Assembly: GCF_016313185.1 (NCBI RefSeq)
Contig: NZ_CP066218.1
Location: 4,278,001 to 4,342,000 of the forward strand
Length of the DNA stretch: 64,000 nt
Reading direction: 5' to 3'
DNA from: Mycolicibacterium baixiangningiae
Lineage (GTDB): Bacteria; Actinomycetota; Actinomycetes; Mycobacteriales; Mycobacteriaceae
The position numbers and the translations under genes were made by a program. Below are positions 1 through 7,470 of the stretch, one piece after another (the stretch's first letter is position 1; each line of letters begins with the position of its first letter). The notes below the pieces were generated by a model, which was given only the letters and a program-made list of their open reading frames with translations, was not told the origin of the DNA and did no database searches.

Positions 1-522
1 CAGCTCGGCCCTGGTCGGGAAGTGGTTGCCCTCAGGCTGTTTGGTCAGCAGCGGCTCACGGGCCACGAACGCGAGCAGCGCGATGCGTCCCGGCGGCCGC
101 ACCGTCCGGCGCATCTCGGCGAGCAGTTCCACCTGATGCGGCGTCGTACACAACACACCCAGCGACCAGGCGGCGTCGACACACGCATCCGCCAGCGGCA
201 ACGCGGACCCGACCGCCTGCACGACGGGGAATCCGAACAGGGTGCGCGCCGCGCGGCAGGCGCCCGCTTCCGGTTCGACGAGCACCGGCTCCAGCGAGAC
301 CGCTTGTGCGGCATAGGCAGCCGGTCCGCCGACGCCGGCGCCGCAGTCGAGCAGCGAGTCGTCTGAGGTCAACGCCAACTGGTCGATCAGCCAGTCCAGG
401 GCGGCCGGGCTTCCGCTGCCCCGGCAGCCCGCGGGGATGTGGTACTCCGGCCCCAGATCCGCGGCCACCTGCGCCGTCCACTCGGCCACGGTGTCGAACT
501 CGGCGTCCATCGCTTCGGTCAT
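1..522 (-). CDS. SAM-dependent class I methyltransferase, partial (C-terminus beyond window)
   Basis: The reading frame is open from the ATG at 522 to the window edge, giving 174 residues. A glycine-rich SAM-binding motif I (LLDCGAGVGGPAAYA) sits near residues 56-70, followed by an acidic strand-2 end (LVEPEAGA) and a motif IV-like segment (ADACVDAAWSLGVL). These mark a Rossmann-fold methyltransferase of the UbiE/COQ5-like type; the substrate is not evident. Its ATG overlaps the stop of the MTHFR-like gene by 4 nt (ATGA), so the two are co-translated and probably act in the same one-carbon step. That it is a methyltransferase is fairly sure; any specific reaction is unknown. Confidence 0.8.
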   Translation of the reverse strand, partial: MTEAMDAEFDTVAEWTAQVAADLGPEYHIPAGCRGSGSPAALDWLIDQLALTSDDSLLDCGAGVGGPAAYAAQAVSLEPVLVEPEAGACRAARTLFGFPVVQAVGSALPLADACVDAAWSLGVLCTTPHQVELLAEMRRTVRPPGRIALLAFVAREPLLTKQPEGNHFPTRAEL

Positions 523-1532
523 GCAGCCTCCTGGGCCTTGATGAGCCGGCCGACCTCCGCCTTGATCTCCGCACCCTCCCGGGTGCCGGAGGCGGACGCC
601 GAGCCGGAAACGTTGACGCCCTCGACGCCGTCGATCGACAGCAGCGCCCGCGCCTCGGCGACGGCGGCCGCGATCCCCGCCGACACCGGATCCGCCGCCC
701 CGAGGACCTCCTCCACCACCGCCTGGTCGAGTTCGAGGCCGGGCAGGCCCTGCAGGACGGCGGCGGAGACGACATCGGTGAACACCGCGACCGCGGCGAC
801 CACCGGGATCGACAACCCGCCCGCCCGCGCGGACGCCATGAAGTCGGCGATGGTCTGGGGAAATGGCACGTGGTTGAGTACCGCGATGCTCGCCCCGGCG
901 CGCTGTTTCTCGACCAGACGGGCCGGCCGGGCGTGCACCGGCGGCGCGGTGGGAGTCTCCGGGACCACCGGGACCATGCCGACCGAGGCCGCCAGCGAGA
1001 CCAGCCGTGGCCCGTCGAGGTCGAAGGTCTGCGTGACATCCGGGCGCACGTCGTACCCGCGGCCGTCGCCGGTTACGCACAGCACGGTGCTGACACCGAT
1101 CGTGCGCAGCCCACGCAGTTCCTGTTCGAGGACGATGCGGTTGCGGTCCCGGCACGACAGCGTGATGACCGGGGACACCCCGGCCTCGAGCAGCAGACGG
1201 CCCATCAGCGTCGGCGGGAAGTCCGGCCGGTTCTGGTGCTCGCCGACGAGGACGGCGTCACACGAGTGCGCGAGGACGGCGGCGGTCGCGGCGGCGTCGT
1301 CCTCGTCGAACGGTGTGCAGCTGAAGTCGGTGAGGACGAGTGGCGCCGGTGCGGGCTGCGGCGCCGGTGCGACGCCCGACCAGGGCACGACGTCGGGAAA
1401 GGCGCAGGGGCCCGTGCGCATTTCGCACTGCCCGTCGGGTCGGACACCGCCGCAGGGCCCGTACTGCATCCGCTTGGGACATTGCAGGTCCGTCGACAAC
1501 GTCGCCCCTCCACAGTCGCTCGTTCGAGCCAT
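519..1532 (-). CDS. Methylenetetrahydrofolate reductase-like protein with MTHFR_C-type Cys motif at the N-terminus
   Basis: The protein is about 337 aa. Residues ~1-40 carry the cysteine-rich motif of the MTHFR C-terminal domain family (CPKRMQYGPCGG, then CEM and a further Cys). This is followed by a MetF-like TIM barrel: LTDFSC near the start of the barrel, LSCRDRNR in the position of the flavin/folate-contacting RDRN, and VLCVTGDGR. In known proteins the Cys-rich domain follows the barrel or is a separate subunit, so this order is unusual. The ATG at 1532 is chosen because upstream in-frame ATGs (1604, 1598) would put coding sequence across a promoter palindrome; a GGGAGGG lies 15 nt upstream. 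It likely interconverts folate-bound one-carbon units for the neighbouring methyltransferase; direction and partner are inference. Confidence 0.75.
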   Translation of the reverse strand: MARTSDCGGATLSTDLQCPKRMQYGPCGGVRPDGQCEMRTGPCAFPDVVPWSGVAPAPQPAPAPLVLTDFSCTPFDEDDAAATAAVLAHSCDAVLVGEHQNRPDFPPTLMGRLLLEAGVSPVITLSCRDRNRIVLEQELRGLRTIGVSTVLCVTGDGRGYDVRPDVTQTFDLDGPRLVSLAASVGMVPVVPETPTAPPVHARPARLVEKQRAGASIAVLNHVPFPQTIADFMASARAGGLSIPVVAAVAVFTDVVSAAVLQGLPGLELDQAVVEEVLGAADPVSAGIAAAVAEARALLSIDGVEGVNVSGSASASGTREGAEIKAEVGRLIKAQEAA

Positions 1533-1580
1533 GTACCCGGCGGATCGCCCTCCCAAGCGAATCCCGCACGCCGCCGCGTA

Positions 1581-1596
1581 GTCAACGACTGTTGAC
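1581..1596. promoter_or_regulatory. GntR-type operator, GTCAAC-N4-GTTGAC
   Basis: A perfect 6-bp inverted repeat with a 4-bp spacer (GTCAACGACTGTTGAC), in the divergent promoter region between the MTHFR-like gene and the 135-aa protein gene. The same hexamer recurs at 1625, 5140, 5174, 5226 and 8464, always in intergenic DNA of this cluster. It is the candidate binding site of the FCD-family GntR encoded at 8501. Confidence 0.7.
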
Positions 1597-1624
1597 ATCT
1601 GCAATGGGCCGGTCTAACGTCTAA

Positions 1625-1640
1625 TTCAACAGATGTTGAC
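1625..1640. promoter_or_regulatory. GntR-type operator, TCAAC-N4-GTTGA
   Basis: The sequence TTCAACAGATGTTGAC is a second copy of the same inverted repeat with the same 4-bp spacer as the site at 1581. It lies 22 nt before the ATG at 1662, overlapping where the promoter or leader of that gene should be. Repression of the 1662-3520 operon by occupancy here is an inference. Confidence 0.65.
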
Positions 1641-1661
1641 TTGCGCGAAGGAGCCGTTCGC

Positions 1662-2069
1662 ATGACCGTGACCGCCATCCAGATCGGGCTCGACCCCGGG
1701 GTGATCGACTACACCTCCCCGGATTTCGCCCAGTTCGCCGGCCTGTCCAAAGACGCGCTGCGCGCGGCCAACGACAGGAACGTCGACGAGTTGCGCGCCG
1801 CCGGCTACCACGTTGACAACTGCCTCGTCGACTTCGGTGAGGCGGGTGCTGACAAGGCGCGGAATTGGCTGGGCGCCAGGCACTATGACGCGGTCTTGAT
1901 CGGCGCCGGGATACGCCTGATCGCCGGCAACACGTTGCTGTTCGAGGCGATCGTCAACGCCGCGCACACGGCCCAGCCGGGTTGCCGGTTCGTGTTCAAC
2001 CGCGAAGCCAAGGCCACCCCCGACGACATCCGCCGGTACTACCCGGACCCGGAAGCGCGACGCCGATGA
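1662..2069 (+). CDS. Conserved hypothetical protein, 135 aa
   Basis: The ATG at 1662 has a GAAGGAG ribosome site ending 8 nt upstream; an in-frame TTG at 1641 would start inside the operator and is less likely. The sequence alternates predicted strands and helices, contains HYDAVLIGAGIRLIAG in the middle, and ends with an Asp/Arg/Tyr-rich tail (DDIRRYYPDPEARRR). It is soluble, with no signal peptide. I do not recognise the family. The stop overlaps the start of the FAD monooxygenase (ATGA), so it is translationally coupled to that enzyme and may be an accessory protein for it. Confidence 0.7.
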   Translation: MTVTAIQIGLDPGVIDYTSPDFAQFAGLSKDALRAANDRNVDELRAAGYHVDNCLVDFGEAGADKARNWLGARHYDAVLIGAGIRLIAGNTLLFEAIVNAAHTAQPGCRFVFNREAKATPDDIRRYYPDPEARRR

Positions 2070-3520
2070 CCGCCACGGTCGACGTCGTCGTCGTGGGCGC
2101 CGGCCCCACCGGCCTGACCGCCGCCGGCGACCTCGCGCGTGCCGGACGCTCCGTCGTGGTCCTGGAGAAATGGCCCACCCCGAACCCGTCGAGCCGGGCG
2201 TTCGCCACGATGGCGCGCACGCTGGAGACCCTCGATGCGCGCGGTATCGCCGACGACCTGATCGCGAACGGCCACCGGGCACCGGGGGTGTCGATCTTCG
2301 CCGGCGCGCGGATCGACCTGACCCATCTGGACTCGCCGTACCGATTCGTGCTGGTCACCCCGCAGACCAACGTCGATCAGGCGCTCGCGCGCTATGCGCA
2401 GAACCAGGGCGCCGACATCCGCCGAGGCGCCGAAGTCGTGGCGATTCACCAGGATCTGGACGGTGTGACCGTCACCGCCCGGGCGCATGACGATCCGTCC
2501 CAGCAGAGCACCTGGCGGGCTCGTTACATCGTCGGCGCCGACGGGTCCCACAGCACGGTGCGATCCCTGTTGGGCGTCGACTTCCCGGGCACGACGATCC
2601 TGTCCTCGCTCGTGCTCGCCGACGTCAAGCTGGCCGACGGGCCCACCGGCGGCGGGCTGACGGTGGGCAGCACCCGGGATGTGTTCGGGTTCCTCGCACC
2701 CTATGACCGCCATGACGCCGACGGGTCGTGGTACCGCGCCATGGTGTGGGACCGCCATCACCAGGTGGCCGACGACGTACCCGCCGACCACGCCGAGATC
2801 AGCGGCGTCCTCGCCCGGGCGTTCCCCGCCGACCCCGGCCTGGTCGCCGTCAGCTGGACGTCACGATTCCATTGCGACGAAAGGCAAGTCGCGCAGTACC
2901 GCTACGGCCGGGTGTTCCTGGCCGGCGATGCCGCGCACGTGCACTCCCCCATGGGCGGGCAGGGTATGAACACCGGCATCCAGGACGCCGCCAACCTCGC
3001 CTGGAAGATCGACGCCGTCCTCGCCGGCGCCGACGATGCGCTCCTCGACACCTACGACGCCGAGCGCCATCCGATCGGCAGACGCGTGTTACGGCAGTCC
3101 GGACTGATGGCGCGTGGCATCACGCTGCATCCGCGGGCCGCACGGCTACTCCGGAACCTCTTGGCTCCCAGACTTCTTCGGGTGCCAAAGGTCCGCGACG
3201 CCGTGGCGGGAAGCTTCGCGGGTACTGAACTCCGATACCCGGGGATCGGTCCGGTCGGCACCCGCGCCACTCAGATCCCGTTGACCGCTGGGCGTCTCAC
3301 CGAGCTGCTGCGCACCCCGGGGTTCGTCCTCGTCCGTGAGCGCGGCGCCCCGGTTGTCGAAGCCTTTGACGGCAGGCAGACCGAACGCAGCGACGGCGGG
3401 CCGGCGGTGCTGGTGCGGCCCGACGGGTACATCGCGTGGGCCGGTGACTCGGCAGACCGCTCGGCGTGGGCGGCGGCGCTGCCACTGGTCTCGGCTAGTG
3501 AATGTGGCTGCCGCCGTTGA
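2066..3520 (+). CDS. FAD-dependent monooxygenase, PheA/TfdB-type aromatic hydroxylase family
   Basis: The protein is 484 aa, with the three flavoprotein hydroxylase signatures in order: GAGPTG near residue 12 (FAD ADP-binding fold), GADGSHSTVR near 165 (DG motif) and FLAGDAAHVHSPMGGQGMNTG near 285 (GD motif). The C-terminus looks like the thioredoxin-fold region of this class. Family members hydroxylate aromatic or polyketide-like substrates using NAD(P)H and O2; the substrate here is unknown. The ATG at 2066 overlaps the previous stop; an upstream GTG at 1982 only extends the frame through the preceding gene. Its 3' end overlaps the convergent SDR gene by 26 nt. Confidence 0.88.
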   Translation: MTATVDVVVVGAGPTGLTAAGDLARAGRSVVVLEKWPTPNPSSRAFATMARTLETLDARGIADDLIANGHRAPGVSIFAGARIDLTHLDSPYRFVLVTPQTNVDQALARYAQNQGADIRRGAEVVAIHQDLDGVTVTARAHDDPSQQSTWRARYIVGADGSHSTVRSLLGVDFPGTTILSSLVLADVKLADGPTGGGLTVGSTRDVFGFLAPYDRHDADGSWYRAMVWDRHHQVADDVPADHAEISGVLARAFPADPGLVAVSWTSRFHCDERQVAQYRYGRVFLAGDAAHVHSPMGGQGMNTGIQDAANLAWKIDAVLAGADDALLDTYDAERHPIGRRVLRQSGLMARGITLHPRAARLLRNLLAPRLLRVPKVRDAVAGSFAGTELRYPGIGPVGTRATQIPLTAGRLTELLRTPGFVLVRERGAPVVEAFDGRQTERSDGGPAVLVRPDGYIAWAGDSADRSAWAAALPLVSASECGCRR

Positions 3521-4262
3521 TGTCCACCGTGGTGCCGGTCAGGTAGGCGGCGTCCTGGCTGGACAGGAACGTGATGACCGCGGCGACCTCGTCGGCGGTG
3601 GCGGTACGCCCGACGGGGATGTCAGCGGCGAGCTTGGCCTCCTGCTCGTCGGTGGATCCGACCCGGATGTTGGTGTCGACCGCACCCGGAGTGACGGCGT
3701 TGACGGTCACACCCGTGTGGGCGATCTCCCGCGCCAATGCTTTGGTGAAGCCCAGGATCGCGGCCTTGGCCGACGAATACGGCACCTTGCCGAACACGCC
3801 ACCACCGCGCTGCGCGGAGACCGAGGACATGTTGACGATGCGCCCCCAGCCCTCGTCGATCATGTCGGGCAGAAAAGCCTTGGAGACGAGGTAGGTACCG
3901 GTGGCGTTGACGGCCATCACCGTGTTCCACAGCTCGAGCGTGGTCTCCAGAAAAGCTACGGGCGAGGTGATCCCGGCGATGTTGGCCAGCGCGCCCACCG
4001 CAGGCAGGTTCCCCGCGGCCACTTCCGCGGCGACGGCGTCGCGCGCCGCGGTGACCGAGTCCTCTGAGGTGACGTCGACGGCGTGGCCGAAAGCGGGCAC
4101 CGCGTATTGGTTTCCGATCTCGGCGGCGACTTTCGCCGACTTCTCGCCGTCCAGGTCGAGCACGACGATGGCCCAGCCCTCGCGGGCGTAGCGCTCGGCG
4201 ACGGCGGTGCCGATGCCCTTGTCGGACGTGGCGCCGGTGATGACTGCGGTCTTGTTCTGCAT
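3495..4262 (-). CDS. Short-chain dehydrogenase/reductase (SDR), 255 aa
   Basis: A classical SDR of standard length. The cofactor-binding motif TGATSDKGIG is at residues 9-18, NIAG (variant of NNAG) near 90, an active-site Ser within MSSVSAQ near 145, and YSSAK with catalytic Tyr and Lys near 162-166. An Asp after strand 2 (VVLDLDG) favours NAD over NADP. It probably oxidises or reduces a secondary alcohol/ketone of a polyol or sugar, given the TIM-barrel isomerase gene only 10 nt upstream in the same operon and the split transketolase across the promoter. The exact substrate is not determined. Confidence 0.9.
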   Translation of the reverse strand: MQNKTAVITGATSDKGIGTAVAERYAREGWAIVVLDLDGEKSAKVAAEIGNQYAVPAFGHAVDVTSEDSVTAARDAVAAEVAAGNLPAVGALANIAGITSPVAFLETTLELWNTVMAVNATGTYLVSKAFLPDMIDEGWGRIVNMSSVSAQRGGGVFGKVPYSSAKAAILGFTKALAREIAHTGVTVNAVTPGAVDTNIRVGSTDEQEAKLAADIPVGRTATADEVAAVITFLSSQDAAYLTGTTVDINGGSHIH

Positions 4263-4272
4263 GGGTTGTCTC

Positions 4273-5103
4273 CTAGATCAGTTCCGAGATGAGGTGTCCG
4301 GCGCGGACTGCCGCGCCGGGGCGCTCGTCGTGGGTGATGTCGCGGGTCTCGAGTTCGAGCGCGAAGTGACCGTGATAGCCGGCGTCGGCGAGAGCTTTGA
4401 GGCCCCGCGCGAAGTCCACTGCACCGTTGCCGACCGAGAGGTTGATGTTGCCGGGCACGGCGTCGCGGACGTGGACGTGCGCGATGCGGGGGCCGAACCG
4501 GTCCACGAAATCGACGGGGTCGGCGCCCGAGGCGACGATGTGGCTGAAATCCATCACGATGCCCACCTCGGGTCCGAACCGACTGGTGAGCGCCTGCGCC
4601 CGCGCGATGTCGCAACACAGCCTGTGCAGGTGCGGCGATTCGGTCCACAGCTCGACCCGCCCGGCGGCGGCCACGTGCGCGGCCGAGACGAGTTCATCGG
4701 CGACCCGGTCCAGATCCTCATCGAGGGAACGCCGCGGCGCGTGGTCGAGGGCACCGCAGGGCAGCACCACCGCGCGGGCCGCGGTCGCCGCCGCGAGGGC
4801 GACGAGCATGTCGAGATGGCGCGCGCGGGCCAGTTGCTCAGCAGATGTCAGGGGCGCGTTGAGGTCGCCGATATCGCCGTTGATCGATCGCACACGTAGT
4901 CCCGAGGCGGCGACGACCGCGGCGACGTCAGAGACGGCGGGCTCGTCCAGGACATACGGGACGTGGTCGCAGACACCGGGCAGGGCGCCGAGGTCGATCT
5001 CCGTGAAGCCGAGGCCGGCGATGGTCGCGAGGGCCTGCGGCAACGCCTGGTGACGAAAGCTGATCGTCGAGCAACCCAGGCGCGAGTGGAATCTCCGGGT
5101 CAT
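4273..5103 (-). CDS. Xylose isomerase-like TIM-barrel protein (sugar phosphate isomerase/epimerase)
   Basis: The protein is 276 aa, of the AP endonuclease 2/xylose isomerase-like TIM-barrel family. Visible family features are LGCSTISFRH at the first strand, GFTEIDLGA, the metal-site region GIVMDFSHIVASG, then IAHVHVRD and FALELETRD, where conserved Glu, Asp and His bind a divalent metal. Members isomerise or epimerise sugars and sugar phosphates, dehydrate inosose-like cyclitols, or act as 3-dehydroshikimate dehydratases. The ATG at 5103 has a strong AGGAGGTGAC ribosome site; earlier in-frame starts lack one. It is the first gene of the SDR operon and diverges from the transporter across a region with three operators. 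Confidence 0.8.
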   Translation of the reverse strand: MTRRFHSRLGCSTISFRHQALPQALATIAGLGFTEIDLGALPGVCDHVPYVLDEPAVSDVAAVVAASGLRVRSINGDIGDLNAPLTSAEQLARARHLDMLVALAAATAARAVVLPCGALDHAPRRSLDEDLDRVADELVSAAHVAAAGRVELWTESPHLHRLCCDIARAQALTSRFGPEVGIVMDFSHIVASGADPVDFVDRFGPRIAHVHVRDAVPGNINLSVGNGAVDFARGLKALADAGYHGHFALELETRDITHDERPGAAVRAGHLISELI

Positions 5104-5139
5104 GTCACCTCCTGTGATGACCACCACAGTAAACCCGTC

Positions 5140-5153
5140 GACTGTCAACAGTC
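5140..5153. promoter_or_regulatory. GTCAAC operator, TIM-barrel gene side
   Basis: GACTGTCAACAGTC is a near-perfect 14-bp palindrome (outer six bases each side match), followed by another AACT so that GTCAAC occurs twice in tandem. It lies about 37 nt upstream of the ATG at 5103 and so probably controls the minus-strand SDR/isomerase operon. Confidence 0.6.
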
Positions 5154-5173
5154 AACTAACAACATCTATCCGA

Positions 5174-5188
5174 TGTCGACTGTTGACA
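5174..5188. promoter_or_regulatory. GTCAAC operator, middle copy
   Basis: TGTCGAC-T-GTTGACA is a 15-bp inverted repeat with one mismatch and a 1-bp spacer, between the two divergent promoters. It belongs to the same operator series as 1581, 5226 and 8464. Confidence 0.55.
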
Positions 5189-5225
5189 TAGCGTGTGGGC
5201 GCGCTCACACTGAGTGACGTAGCGC

Positions 5226-5244
5226 ACTGTTGACCGTCAACAGT
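5226..5244. promoter_or_regulatory. Perfect 19-bp palindrome, transporter side
   Basis: ACTGTTGAC-C-GTCAACAGT is a perfect palindrome (9-bp arms around a single C), 56 nt before the transporter ATG at 5300. It uses the same hexamer as the other sites in this cluster but in the opposite orientation about the centre. It is the strongest candidate for the main operator of the transporter-transketolase operon. Confidence 0.7.
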
Positions 5245-5299
5245 GAGGTGGGTTGCCAGTCGGGAAACCGGGTAGGCCAGGACTTGGAAGGATGACGAC

Positions 5300-6634
5300 A
5301 TGAGCGACGACGCTCTGAAGATGCGGGGCCCGGTGCATGGCACCCCCGACGCCAAGCGGGTAGCGATCGGCTCCGGCGTCGGCGCGGTGATCGAGACCTA
5401 CGACTTCATCGGGTTCGGCACCGCGGCCGCCCTCTACTTCGGCACCGCGTTCTTCCCCAATTCCAGTCCGGTCGCGGGCACGCTCGCGGCCTTCGCCACG
5501 TTGGGCGTCGGGTTCGCCGCCCGCCCGATCGGCGGCATCATCGGCGGCCACCTCGGTGACAAGGTCGGCCGCAAGCCGGTGCTGGTCGCCTCGCTGATCG
5601 TGATGGGCCTGGCGACCTTCGCGATCGGCCTGCTGCCCACCTACGCCGCCGTCGGTGTCCTCGCCCCGATCCTGCTGGTGACGGTCCGCATCGTCCAAGG
5701 CCTTGCGTTCGGCGCCGAGTGGGGCGGCGCGATCCTGATGAGTTACGAGCACGCACCGTGGAAGCAGAAGGGCCGCTACACCGGCATCGTCCAGGCCGGC
5801 TTCCCCGTCGGCCTGCTGCTCGCCAATCTCGTCTTCCTGGTCAGCATCCACCTGGGCGGCGACTGGGCCTGGCGGGTGCCGTTCCTCGCGAGCATCGTGC
5901 TCGTCATGGTCGGACTGATCATTCGCGCCAGGGTGCCCGAGTCGCCGGTCTTCGAGGACGTCAAGAGCAAGGGCCAGGTGGTCAGGGCGCCGATCGTCGA
6001 GGTCGTCAAGAAGGACTGGCGCAACATCGTGCGCGGCATCGGCCTTCGCATCGCGGAGACCGCAGGCTACGCGGTATCGATCACGTACATGATCAGCTAC
6101 CTCAAGAACGCGGGTCTGGCCACGAGCACGGAAACCCTGGTGGCACTGTGCATCGCCTCCTTCCTCGGCATCTTCGCGACCATGGCGTGGGCCCGTCTGA
6201 CCGACAAGATCGGCCGCCGTCCCGTCTACATCGCGGTGTGCGCGTTCGCGATTCCCTTCGGCGTGCTGATGTTCCTTCTCGTCAACACCGGTCTGGCGCT
6301 GGTGATCGTCGCCACGTTCGCCGTCTCGTACGGCGTCTGCCAGAACGCGCTGGCCGGGGCGCAGGGCGCCTGGTTCCCCGAGCTGTTCACCGCCAACACC
6401 CGGGCTTCCGGTGCGTCACTGGCCTACCAGATCTCGGCCATGGTCTCCGGATTCACGCCGTTCATCACCACCCTGCTGTACGAGGGGTTCGGCTGGGTGG
6501 GCCCGGCGCTGTTGTTCTCCGGGTATGCCGCGATCGGTCTGTGGGCCGCGCTGGCGACGAAGGAGACGTGGGGGCCCGCCGAGCGCAGGGCCGCCGCCAA
6601 GGCCGCCGACGACTCCCACGCGCTGGCCGCGTGA
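5300..6634 (+). CDS. MFS transporter, metabolite:H+ symporter (MHS)-like, 444 aa
   Basis: Twelve hydrophobic segments are visible. Loop 2-3 carries the major facilitator signature in the form GGHLGDKVGRKPVL, repeated in the second half as RLTDKIGRRPVY. The N-terminus (GAVIETYDFIGFG, FARPIGG-like region, EWGGA) is typical of the ShiA/KgtP/ProP-type MHS subfamily, which brings in organic acids, osmolytes or related small metabolites with protons. A GGAAGGA ribosome site precedes the ATG. The stop overlaps the transketolase subunit start by one base. It is presumably the uptake system for the substrate of this cluster. Confidence 0.88.
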   Translation: MSDDALKMRGPVHGTPDAKRVAIGSGVGAVIETYDFIGFGTAAALYFGTAFFPNSSPVAGTLAAFATLGVGFAARPIGGIIGGHLGDKVGRKPVLVASLIVMGLATFAIGLLPTYAAVGVLAPILLVTVRIVQGLAFGAEWGGAILMSYEHAPWKQKGRYTGIVQAGFPVGLLLANLVFLVSIHLGGDWAWRVPFLASIVLVMVGLIIRARVPESPVFEDVKSKGQVVRAPIVEVVKKDWRNIVRGIGLRIAETAGYAVSITYMISYLKNAGLATSTETLVALCIASFLGIFATMAWARLTDKIGRRPVYIAVCAFAIPFGVLMFLLVNTGLALVIVATFAVSYGVCQNALAGAQGAWFPELFTANTRASGASLAYQISAMVSGFTPFITTLLYEGFGWVGPALLFSGYAAIGLWAALATKETWGPAERRAAAKAADDSHALAA

Positions 6635-7470
6635 TGCGGGCTCGACGGGTGGTCGACGCTGCGTACCGGATGCGTCACCACGCACTCGACATGGGTGAGG
6701 CGCAGGGGCAGGGGTACGTCGGACAGGCCCTGGGCGCCGCCGACATGCTCGCCGCCGTCTACGCCGATCAACTCACCTACCGCGCCGACGACCCGCACTG
6801 GGAAGGACGCGACCGGTTCCTGCTGTCGACGGGGCACTACGCCATCGGCCTGTATGCCGCTCTGGCCGAGGCCGGCATCATCGACACCGAGGAATTGGAG
6901 AGCTACGGGTCCGACGACTCCCGACTACCGATGTCCGGAATGGCCAGCTACACACCAGGAGTGGAGATCTCCGGCGGTTCACTCGGCCACGGCCTGACCG
7001 TCGCGGTCGGTATGGCGCTCGGACTGCGGCACCAGGGCTCCTCGGCCCGCGTGATCAACTTCCTGTCCGACGGTGAGCTCGACGAGGGTTCGACGTGGGA
7101 GGCGGCGATGGGCGCCGCCCACCACCGGCTGGGCAATCTGATCGCCATGGTGGACATCAACGCGCTGCAGGCCGACGGGCCCACCGCCGGTGTGCTCCGC
7201 ACCGAACCCGTCGCCGACAAATGGGCGGCGTGCGGTTGGTACACCCAGCGCGTCGACGGTAACGATGTCGGCGCCCTACTGGACGCGTTCGACCGCATCG
7301 CGGCGTCGGAGGCCGACCGTCCGTCGGTCATCCTGTGCGACACCAGGGTCGGGCGCGGCGTACCGCTGCTGGAGAACAGAGACAAGGCGCACTTCATGCG
7401 CATCGACGCCGACGAGTGGCAGATCTGCCGCGACCAGCTCACCGAGGGTTTTCAAGGGGTACCCGCATGA
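6634..7470 (+). CDS. Transketolase, N-terminal (TPP-binding) subunit
   Basis: The protein is 278 aa, half the length of a normal transketolase, and corresponds to the pyrophosphate-binding domain: GQGYVGQALGAADMLAA, the RDRFLLSTGHYAIGLYAAL segment, PGVEISGGSLGHGL, and the TPP motif LSDGELDEGSTWEA ending at N (about 30 residues from the first motif residue). The usual GDG is SDG here. With the next gene it forms a heteromeric enzyme transferring two-carbon ketol units between sugar phosphates. Split transketolases occur in special sugar pathways (for example apiose or sulfoquinovose routes) as well as in primary metabolism of some bacteria. The ATG at 6634 overlaps the transporter stop; a GTG at 6631 is an alternative. 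Confidence 0.88.
   Translation: MRARRVVDAAYRMRHHALDMGEAQGQGYVGQALGAADMLAAVYADQLTYRADDPHWEGRDRFLLSTGHYAIGLYAALAEAGIIDTEELESYGSDDSRLPMSGMASYTPGVEISGGSLGHGLTVAVGMALGLRHQGSSARVINFLSDGELDEGSTWEAAMGAAHHRLGNLIAMVDINALQADGPTAGVLRTEPVADKWAACGWYTQRVDGNDVGALLDAFDRIAASEADRPSVILCDTRVGRGVPLLENRDKAHFMRIDADEWQICRDQLTEGFQGVPA

Noticed and set aside
56..1039. Long minus-strand frame of 327 codons over the MTHFR/methyltransferase region
   Set aside because: Extremely Arg/Ser/Pro-rich out-of-frame shadow of the two real genes; no family features.
1533..1604. Upstream ATG starts (1604, 1598) for the MTHFR-like gene
   Set aside because: They would place coding sequence across the 1581 operator, and the added residues are not conserved-looking; the ATG at 1532 is preferred, though not proven.
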